Assembly (NCBI GenBank): GCA_022769845.1
Contig: JALEIO010000106.1
Span: 1-9,035, forward strand
Source of the DNA: Oscillospiraceae bacterium
Lineage (GTDB): Bacteria; Bacillota; Clostridia; UMGS1810
Reading direction: 5' to 3'
DNA length: 9,035 nt
Below, piece by piece: positions 4,198-9,035 of this stretch. The position numbers were made by a program, and so were the translations under genes. Position 1 is the first letter of the stretch. Each line of letters starts with the position of its first letter. Below the pieces are notes generated by a model, which saw nothing but the letters and a program-made list of their open reading frames with translations, did not search any database and was not told where the DNA came from.

Positions 4198-5589
4198 TTA
4201 TTTTTCAAAAATTATTTTAAATTCCGAACCTTCGCCCAAAACGCTGTGAACCTCCACTCTGCCGCCGTGCAGCTCGACTATGCTTTTGACCATTGAAAGT
4301 CCCAATCCGCAGCTTCCGTATTCGTCATTGCGGACGTCGTCAACTCTGTAAAAGCGCGTCCATATTTTTTCAAGCTGCTCATTCGCTATGCCTTTGCCGT
4401 TGTCTTTTACGGCAATTTCGACATTGCCGCTAATCTCGGATACGGAAATCATCACATATCCCGATTCTTTTCCGTATTTTATCGCATTGCTGACAAGATT
4501 GGATATCGCACTTGTAATCAGAGACTCATCCGCGTAAATCATCGGCTCGCCGTCTATGTGGGTTATGAGCTCTATATGCTTTTTATCCGCCGCTTCCCTC
4601 ATATTCTGAGCAACTATGTCAACAATCAAATGAAGGTCAACCTTTTCCTTACTAAGCTTTAGGCTGTTGTTGTCAATTCGTGCAAGCGTCAAGAGCCTTG
4701 AAATGAGTTTGGCGGCTTGTTTTGCCTTTGTTACAATATCCTGTGCAAGCTCCCTCTGCTTTTCGTCCTCCGCAATGTCAAGCAGATATTCGCCCTGGGC
4801 GAGTATTACGCTGATCGGAGTGCGAAGCTCGTGCGACGCATCGGAGGTGAACTGCTTCTCCTGTGCTATTAAGCCCTCAATTCTGTCAAGCATTCGGTTA
4901 AGCGTCAGCGACAGCTTGTGCAGCTCATCTTCGTGCGCATCGGGATTTACCGGAATACGCTTCTTAACATCATTTTTCAAATATATCTCATTGGCGGTAT
5001 AAATGATATTGTTTACGGGAAGAAACGCTTTTTTTGTAGTATAGTATCCTCCCAAAGCTGTAAGTATAAGAATGAACGGTATAATTATAAGCAGGCTGAC
5101 AAGGACGGAATGACCGAGCGTTTTTGGATAAGCGACGGACTCCGCGCCCCTTATCCAAAAGCCTCGGCTTTGATTTTGCGGCACAGTGTTTTCCGGTGCG
5201 GCATTTTTCGGTGCGGCGCTTTTAAAAATATCGTAAACCAAGTATTCCTTGCCGTCAACGCTTTCACGTCGCAGCTTTCCGTCCTTAAATTCAATATCGT
5301 CCAGATAATAATCATACTGACCGGCAACATATTGACCGTTTCCTCGATATATCGTTACATTCTTAAATTCCTCGTTGTTTTCAACCGAAAAAAACGCGTC
5401 GTCGGTTATTCTCATTCTGACCTTTTCCGCAATCTGAGTCACCTGCAGCTTCAGCTCATTTTCCATATTGGCAGTAGAAAGCCTATATGACAGCATGCCG
5501 ACCGAAGCCAAAACAACGGAAATCATAACAAACATAAGCGCCATATACCATATAGTAATCCTTGCCTTGATTGATGTGTTCTTTTTCAT
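4198..5589 (-). CDS. Membrane sensor histidine kinase (HAMP, HisKA, HATPase_c)
   Basis: A 463-residue HAMP-type kinase of the class that pairs with OmpR/PhoB regulators. Transmembrane segments lie near residues 12-34 and 160-182 and bracket an extracellular sensor region of about 125 residues without a recognisable PAS or Cache fold. A HAMP linker (about 183-237) leads to the H-box FTSDASHELRTP with the phospho-acceptor His253. The catalytic domain follows, with N-box NLVSNAIKYG (364-373), G1 DNGKGI (396-401), F-box RFYR (412-415) and G2 GLGLSMVK (428-435). All expected catalytic residues are present. The ATG lies 2 nt past the regulator stop codon, with AAAGGA (5604-5599) inside the regulator gene, so the two are translationally coupled. 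The sensor region holds three tandem pentapeptides (125-139). The signal is unknown. Confidence 0.95.
   Translation of the reverse strand: MKKNTSIKARITIWYMALMFVMISVVLASVGMLSYRLSTANMENELKLQVTQIAEKVRMRITDDAFFSVENNEEFKNVTIYRGNGQYVAGQYDYYLDDIEFKDGKLRRESVDGKEYLVYDIFKSAAPKNAAPENTVPQNQSRGFWIRGAESVAYPKTLGHSVLVSLLIIIPFILILTALGGYYTTKKAFLPVNNIIYTANEIYLKNDVKKRIPVNPDAHEDELHKLSLTLNRMLDRIEGLIAQEKQFTSDASHELRTPISVILAQGEYLLDIAEDEKQRELAQDIVTKAKQAAKLISRLLTLARIDNNSLKLSKEKVDLHLIVDIVAQNMREAADKKHIELITHIDGEPMIYADESLITSAISNLVSNAIKYGKESGYVMISVSEISGNVEIAVKDNGKGIANEQLEKIWTRFYRVDDVRNDEYGSCGLGLSMVKSIVELHGGRVEVHSVLGEGSEFKIIFEK
5173..5217 (-). repeat. Tandem 15-bp repeat inside the kinase gene
   Basis: Three in-frame 15-bp units encode AAPKN, AAPEN and TVPQN (kinase residues 125-139). 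The first two units differ at only 2 of 15 bases; the third has diverged. It lies in a Pro/Asn/Gln-rich extracellular linker shortly before the second membrane segment, where length changes would be tolerated. Confidence 0.7.
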
Positions 5590-5591
5590 TT

Positions 5592-6263
5592 TTAGCAGTC
5601 CTTTATAACATATCCTGAATTTTTAATTGTGTGAAGCAGCTTTTTTTCATACGGCTCGTCTATCTTTTTTCTTAAATGATGTATGTATACCTTGATTACA
5701 TTCGAGCCGCCCTCATAGTCATAATTCCAAATATGCTCCTCAAGCTTTTCTTTTGATACGACGATATTTTTGTTCCGCACAAGGTATTCAAGAATAGCAT
5801 ATTCCTTTGATGACAGCTCTATTACCTTATCGCCGCGTCTGACAACTCTTGTAGAAAGGTCAATGCTTAAATCTCCGACGCTTAATTTGCTACTTGCGAT
5901 ATTATCTTTAATTCTGTACATCGCCCTTATTCTCGCACATAACACCTCAAAGGAAAAGGGCTTTGTCAGATAGTCGTTTGCACCCTTATCAAGGCCGTCG
6001 ATAATATCCTCATCGGAATCCTTTGCGGTGAGCATCAATACAGGAGTTTGGATTTTTCTCTCGCGGATTATTTTAAGCACCTCAAAGCCATTAATTTTCG
6101 GTATCATCACATCAAGAATGATTCCGTCATACTCCGCAGATTCTATATAATATAAGGCGTCCTCGCCGTCATAACAACTGTCAACCGAATAGCCCTTTTT
6201 CGTCAGACGCTCCGATAATGTTTTATTAAGATGTACCTCATCCTCAACAATCAACAATCTCAC
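5592..6263 (-). CDS. OmpR/PhoB-family response regulator
   Basis: The 223-residue product has a complete receiver domain: acidic pocket EDE at 7-9, phospho-acceptor Asp51 in ILDVMIP, Thr79 in LTAKD and Lys101 in TKPF. A winged-helix output domain follows (about 126-222), including SSKEYAILEYLV, a recognition region around SNVIKVYIHHLRKKI, and the terminal hairpin with SGYVI. The GTG start at 6263 is supported by AGGAGG (6276-6271) 7 nt upstream and by homology of MRLLIVEDE to regulator N-termini. It is the first gene of the regulator-kinase pair and has its own promoter. Proteins of this family bind head-to-tail repeats with 10-11 bp pitch; the paired TTTAACCTT sites at 4171-4190 and 7786-7805 are the obvious candidate targets. 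Neither such site lies at its own promoter, so autoregulation is not evident. Confidence 0.95.
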   Translation of the reverse strand: MRLLIVEDEVHLNKTLSERLTKKGYSVDSCYDGEDALYYIESAEYDGIILDVMIPKINGFEVLKIIRERKIQTPVLMLTAKDSDEDIIDGLDKGANDYLTKPFSFEVLCARIRAMYRIKDNIASSKLSVGDLSIDLSTRVVRRGDKVIELSSKEYAILEYLVRNKNIVVSKEKLEEHIWNYDYEGGSNVIKVYIHHLRKKIDEPYEKKLLHTIKNSGYVIKDC

Positions 6264-6283
6264 TTCCGCACCTCCTCGTTAAA

Positions 6284-6312
6284 ATTGTATCATATTTATT
6301 CAGAAATGTAAA
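6284..6312 (-). promoter_or_regulatory. SigA-type promoter of the regulator-kinase operon
   Basis: On the minus strand TTTACA (6312-6307), a 17-bp spacer and TACAAT (6289-6284) form a near-consensus promoter about 20 nt before the start codon of the regulator. It lies directly behind the hairpin at 6342-6315 and lacks the TTTAACCTT operator, suggesting constitutive expression. Confidence 0.75.
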
Positions 6313-6342
6313 TTGACGGCTTTACCAAAATGCAAAGCCGCC
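6313..6342 (-). terminator. Hairpin between the beta-helix gene and the regulator
   Basis: On the minus strand GGCGGCTTT (6342-6334) pairs with AAAGCCGTC (6323-6315), one pair being G-U, around a 10-nt loop. AATTTACATTT follows. The broken U-tract makes it a leaky terminator at best, so some regulator-kinase message may come from the beta-helix promoter. Confidence 0.5.
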
Positions 6343-6390
6343 AAGCCGTTACCAAAGTCGAATCGGGATAACGCTCAGATTGTGAATTTT

Positions 6391-7701
6391 TCAGCCGGTG
6401 TAGACTTCGCCGTTTACAAGAAGCGTATATCCGTTAAGCTCAATGCCCGATGTATCGCCCGAAAGTGACGATATTGAACTGTCACCGGTTAAAATCCATG
6501 TACTTCCCGCGTCCATAGTCACATCGGCGATTCCCTCGTTAAGGATTGCGCCCGTGTACGTACTGTCGGTCAAATTAAACGACAGGGAAGAAATACTGTC
6601 AACGGTAATATTGCCTTTAAGGATTTGATTTGACGCATTAAAGGTGCAGTTGCCTCCGTTTTTGCCTTCCTTGCCCCAGCGTCCGGCGGACACAAGAATT
6701 AAATCTCCGCTGTCGGAAAGGGTCAGTTCTGAATTTGAGAGATTTACAATGCTGTCCGTATTTGTGCAGTAGAACATTACTCCTGCCTGAGCTGTAAGAG
6801 AGCTGTCCGTCATGTTAAATATACTTGTTCCCTCGGCGGCGTCACCCGATGTGCTTTGATACAGCATGACATTTGCCGGCACGCTACCCTCCTTTGTAGG
6901 CTGATCGTTTCCTGAAATCGTGCACTTGTCTAAGGTTACGCTGTTTTTACCCTCTATGATGACCGCCTGCGAATTTGTCGCAGTGCCTTCGGCATTTTTA
7001 ACGGTTATGTCGGCTGTCGAATAAATTACGGGACATCCGTCATTACCGTTCGCGGTGTAGCTTCCGCCGTCAATAACTATAGTACCGCCGCCTCTGTCGG
7101 AGCGAATCGCAGCTTTACTCTCCGTTGTCACGGTCAGATTGTTCCCGTACAATGTGCCGCCGCCCGCGACCTGTACGCCGCCCGCGCCGCCGCCGGATAC
7201 GGTAACGATACTGTCGGAAATATTGATTATGCCGTTCTGATACGCGAATACGCCCGTCGCGTTTTTGGCCGCGGCTTCTATTGTACAGCCGCTTAATGTG
7301 ACTTCGGCGTTTCCATATACTCTGACGCCGGAGTTTACTCCTTCAAAATCGGCGGCGCCGGTGTTTGATGCCGTTCCCGAAACCTTATTTATTACGGAGT
7401 CCGTTATCGACGCTTTTACATCCCCGGAGGCTTCAAACACGCTTTCATCGTTTTCCTCTGCGGTATATGTGCCGCCGATAATATTATCTCCGTCTTGAAG
7501 TACCGTAGCGGCAGAAGCGTTTGCGGAGTTTTCACCGCTGCCGGGTTTATTGGTTCCGCCGCCGGGCTGTGCTTGTGTATTTTCCGTTACAGCTTCGGTT
7601 GGATTTTCGATTGTTTCATCCGCAAAGGCATTCGGTGAAATCCCGGCTGCCAGTGCAAGACACAGAGCGACTGATAATAATTTTTTTATTTTCTTGTTCA
7701 T
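6391..7701 (-). CDS. Secreted right-handed beta-helix surface protein
   Basis: A 436-residue exported protein. ATG 7701 follows AAGGAG (7714-7709) by 7 nt. A signal peptide covers residues 1-27 (MNKKIKKLLSVALCLALAAG, cleavage after AFA). A low-complexity linker (about 28-68) includes QPGGGTNKPGSGENS. The remainder is Gly/Ser/Thr/Asn-rich and repeats short strands of the type VTLSGCTIEA, INISDSIVTV, IVIDGGSYTA and VTLDKCTISG, the pattern of parallel beta-helix (pectate-lyase-like) proteins and adhesins. No catalytic motif, LPXTG signal, transmembrane tail or S-layer domain is visible, so it is probably released or held non-covalently. The promoter carries the same operator as the small secreted gene, and the regulator gene follows, which suggests it is a regulated output of the two-component system. 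Adhesion, glycan binding or envelope sensing are all possible; none is shown. Confidence 0.85.
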   Translation of the reverse strand: MNKKIKKLLSVALCLALAAGISPNAFADETIENPTEAVTENTQAQPGGGTNKPGSGENSANASAATVLQDGDNIIGGTYTAEENDESVFEASGDVKASITDSVINKVSGTASNTGAADFEGVNSGVRVYGNAEVTLSGCTIEAAAKNATGVFAYQNGIINISDSIVTVSGGGAGGVQVAGGGTLYGNNLTVTTESKAAIRSDRGGGTIVIDGGSYTANGNDGCPVIYSTADITVKNAEGTATNSQAVIIEGKNSVTLDKCTISGNDQPTKEGSVPANVMLYQSTSGDAAEGTSIFNMTDSSLTAQAGVMFYCTNTDSIVNLSNSELTLSDSGDLILVSAGRWGKEGKNGGNCTFNASNQILKGNITVDSISSLSFNLTDSTYTGAILNEGIADVTMDAGSTWILTGDSSISSLSGDTSGIELNGYTLLVNGEVYTG

Positions 7702-7772
7702 GGTTATTCTCCTTTACTTGTTTATTTGATTGTTTTGTTTACGAACAGAATAATCTCTTAGCTCCGGTTTTT

Positions 7773-7805
7773 ATCATAACAGCTCAAGGTTAAATAAAGG
7801 TTAAA
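7773..7805 (-). promoter_or_regulatory. Operator and -10 box for the beta-helix gene
   Basis: On the minus strand half-sites TTTAACCTT (7805-7797 and 7794-7786) are separated by TA. After 7 bp comes the -10 box TATGAT (7778-7773). Half-site sequence, 11-bp pitch and distance to the -10 are all identical to the site at 4190-4158. The start codon is about 65 nt downstream of the predicted transcription start. Confidence 0.75.
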
Positions 7806-7961
7806 TTTTAAAAATGATTTTTGATAATGGGTGCAGACCCTGTTGTTCAATATTTTGAAACTGTAATGAAAAATATTGTTGACCTTGTGCAGTTTTATCG
7901 GTTCAGTTTCCCGGAATAAGATGTTTGCAGTCTTGTGCAAGAATTGCGTCCCGTGCACACA

Positions 7962-7997
7962 AACCCCAAGAACATAGGCCTATGCGGATGAGGGGTT
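7962..7997. repeat. Palindrome nested in an inverted repeat
   Basis: CATAGGCCTATG (7973-7984) is a perfect 12-bp palindrome. It is flanked by AACCCC (7962-7967) and GGGGTT (7992-7997), which also pair. It could be a dimeric-protein site or a cruciform/hairpin; no T-tract follows on either strand. The rest of 7806-8005 shows no gene. Confidence 0.5.
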
Positions 7998-8005
7998 AGG
8001 ATTAT

Positions 8006-8176
8006 GTGTTGTGCCTTGACAAAATCATACAAACAAGCGACAAAAATTCTCTGTGTTTCCGATGGTTAAAGTCCAACATCGCCGTACATCTCGACATTGC
8101 GTGGAAAAAGAAACAGATGTTTTCAAAAGTGGCTGAATTATTCTTAAACGAAATACAAAAGCATTTTAATCAATAA
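8006..8176 (+). CDS. Possible small gene of 56 codons, unknown
   Basis: An open frame bounded upstream by a stop at 7997-7999 runs to TAA at 8174-8176. From GTG 8006 it encodes 56 residues, with LCFRWLKSNIAVHLDIAW in the middle and a Lys-rich amphipathic tail ending FLNEIQKHFNQ. AGGA at 7998-8001 is a weak and rather close ribosome binding site. The next feature is a strong + strand terminator 50 nt after the stop, so something on this strand is transcribed. I recognise no family. It may equally be the remnant of a longer gene. Confidence 0.25.
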   Translation: MLCLDKIIQTSDKNSLCFRWLKSNIAVHLDIAWKKKQMFSKVAELFLNEIQKHFNQ

Positions 8177-8226
8177 TGTAATCAATGACCGTGCCGGAAT
8201 TTACGGCGAATAACGATATTTACCAT

Positions 8227-8265
8227 GGCCTGTGAGGATTTTTCCTTGCAGGTCTTATTTTTTTT
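8227..8265 (+). terminator. Strong + strand intrinsic terminator
   Basis: GGCCTGTGAGGA (8227-8238) pairs over all 12 positions with 8243-8254 around a TTTT loop; three pairs are G-U in the + RNA and would be mismatches on the other strand. TTA and eight T follow. It shows that a + strand transcript crosses 8000-8226. Confidence 0.85.
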
Positions 8266-8402
8266 GCTTTCTACTTCGGATTTCTTACAATTCCTTTGCC
8301 TATAGACATAGAAAACAACGGAAGGCGAACTCCAAAATGACGTGAATACAGTTAAATACTTTTATAGGGGTTCGATTTAAATTGTTATTTCGCATATATA
8401 CA

Positions 8403-8426
8403 GAGGAAATATTTCTGCCATTCCTC
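8403..8426 (+). promoter_or_regulatory. Inverted repeat ahead of the zinc-ribbon gene
   Basis: GAGGAA (8403-8408) and TTCCTC (8421-8426) are inverted repeats 18 nt before the start codon, overlapping the palindrome GAAATATTTC (8406-8415). A TATATA at 8395-8400 may be a -10 box but has no clear -35 partner. A repressor site or leader hairpin is possible. Confidence 0.3.
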
Positions 8427-8443
8427 GGATTGGAGTGAACTCG

Positions 8444-8875
8444 ATGACCGATATTCAAAAGCAAAAAATCAAACATCTTCGTTCTATTGGGAAAAATTAT
8501 AAGTATATCGCAATTGCGGTGAACCTTAAAGAAAGTACTGTTAAAACATATTGTAATCGCAATGGACTTACAGATAAAGATATATCGTTAATGTCTTCAG
8601 AAATGAAAAACAAATGTCTTTACTGTAATGCAAAAATCCATCAAACGCCAAAGCAAAAGCCTAAAAAGTTTTGCAGTGATAAATGCCGGTTTGCATGGTG
8701 GAATAAAAATCGTGAGTTAAAAAACAAAAAGGCGCTGTATACAATAAAATGCTGCGGCTGCGGAAAGGAGTTTATAAGCTATGGAAACAAAAAGAGAAAA
8801 TACTGCTCACACAGCTGTTATATCAGCACAAGATTTGGTATCAAGATTTCAGCCGATGACAAATGCACAATTTGA
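8444..8875 (+). CDS. Helix-turn-helix protein with two zinc ribbons
   Basis: The 143-residue product starts at ATG 8444, 8 nt after TGGAG (8431-8435); the upstream GTG 8435 lies within that site and is rejected. Residues 1-45 form a helix-turn-helix of the sigma-region-4 kind (YKYIAIAVNLKESTVKTYCN). Two treble-clef or ribbon-like zinc sites follow: C58, C61, C77, C81 (CLYC, then CSDKC) and C103, C106, C121, C125 (CCGC, then CSHSC). DNA binding is the clear inference. Proteins of this layout commonly precede a small SHOCT-like gene and serine recombinases in gut Clostridia, in my recollection of the family. The next gene overlaps its 3' end, which fits. It may regulate the element's recombinase genes beyond the window. 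Confidence 0.8.
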   Translation: MTDIQKQKIKHLRSIGKNYKYIAIAVNLKESTVKTYCNRNGLTDKDISLMSSEMKNKCLYCNAKIHQTPKQKPKKFCSDKCRFAWWNKNRELKNKKALYTIKCCGCGKEFISYGNKKRKYCSHSCYISTRFGIKISADDKCTI

Positions 8876-9014
8876 GGCGGAGAAAAATTATCGTATAGCT
8901 GTTTCCGTGATTCGTATTCTAAAACAAAGCGGACTTATAACAGCAGATGAACTTCGAAAAGCAGAAAAAATAATAGCCGGTAAAACGGGTTCATATTTGT
9001 ACAGTTTATTATAG
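8781..9014 (+). CDS. Small SHOCT-like protein of a recombinase cassette
   Basis: A 77-residue protein starting at ATG 8781, 10 nt after AAAGGAG (8764-8770), which lies inside the zinc-ribbon gene. The two genes therefore overlap by 95 nt in different frames. The first 25 residues are within the overlap. The conserved part starts at MTNAQFEAEKNYRIAVSVIR (ATG 8856, no ribosome binding site) and has the short-helix SHOCT-type turn SGLITADELRKAEKII near the end. Such small proteins typically stand between a zinc-ribbon/HTH gene and large serine recombinases; a recombinase accessory or regulatory role is inferred. TAG closes the frame 21 nt before the window edge and no terminator is seen, consistent with an operon running on. 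Confidence 0.75.
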   Translation: METKRENTAHTAVISAQDLVSRFQPMTNAQFEAEKNYRIAVSVIRILKQSGLITADELRKAEKIIAGKTGSYLYSLL

Positions 9015-9035
9015 AAATATTACTTGATATATCTT

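Noticed and set aside
4918..5490. + strand frame of 190 codons within the kinase gene
   Set aside because: Antisense to the kinase, whose catalytic motifs are all intact; no ribosome binding site.
7758..7958. Minus-strand frame of 66 codons
   Set aside because: It covers the operator and -10 box of the beta-helix gene and lacks a ribosome binding site and any recognisable motif.
1..9035. CRISPR array, tRNA, rRNA or complete insertion sequence
   Set aside because: No regularly spaced repeats, cloverleaf, rRNA core sequences or transposase gene with terminal repeats were seen in the window.

Overview
The window looks like chromosomal or accessory DNA of a gut-type clostridium (Bacillota, Oscillospiraceae/Lachnospiraceae-like). 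This rests on AT-rich DNA, AGGAGG-type ribosome binding sites, SigA-type promoters, a Gram-positive two-component system, exported proteins with Gram-positive signal peptides, and a small zinc-ribbon/SHOCT-like gene pair that I associate with serine-recombinase elements of such organisms. The genus cannot be fixed from sequence alone. No tRNA, rRNA, CRISPR array or complete insertion sequence is visible.

Layout. Positions 1-121 hold the 3' end of an unidentified + strand gene with its terminator. Positions 171-1028 hold no convincing gene but are dense in inverted repeats. They include a minus-strand promoter (948-920) that leads to a strong minus-strand terminator (705-668), a second minus-strand terminator (467-428), a long inverted repeat (305-390) and a possible three-way-junction fold (550-630). 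Positions 1029-2666 form a + strand unit: SigA promoter, small XRE-type DNA-binding protein, and a 420-aa helical protein resembling the C-terminal part of SWIM zinc-finger proteins but lacking the SWIM finger. Positions 2667-3450 are a scar. They contain the 5' end of a DUF262 gene, an internal piece of an N-acetylmuramoyl-L-alanine amidase, and (minus strand) the 5' end of a lipoprotein-like gene.

Positions 3560-7805 are a coherent minus-strand signalling locus, visibly richer in GC than its flanks. It has a secreted beta-helix protein (7701-6391), an OmpR/PhoB response regulator (6263-5592), a HAMP sensor kinase (5589-4198) and a small secreted charged protein (3994-3560). The two exported-protein genes each have the same upstream site, two TTTAACCTT half-sites at 11-bp pitch, exactly 7 bp before a -10 box. 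The most economical reading is that the regulator binds both sites and drives both exported proteins in response to a cell-surface signal; the regulator/kinase pair has its own constitutive-looking promoter.

Positions 7806-8443 are mostly non-coding, with a palindrome, a possible 56-aa gene and a strong + strand terminator. At the right edge, two overlapping + strand genes (8444-8875 and 8781-9014), a zinc-ribbon helix-turn-helix protein and a small SHOCT-like protein, look like the start of a recombinase-bearing mobile element that continues outside the window.
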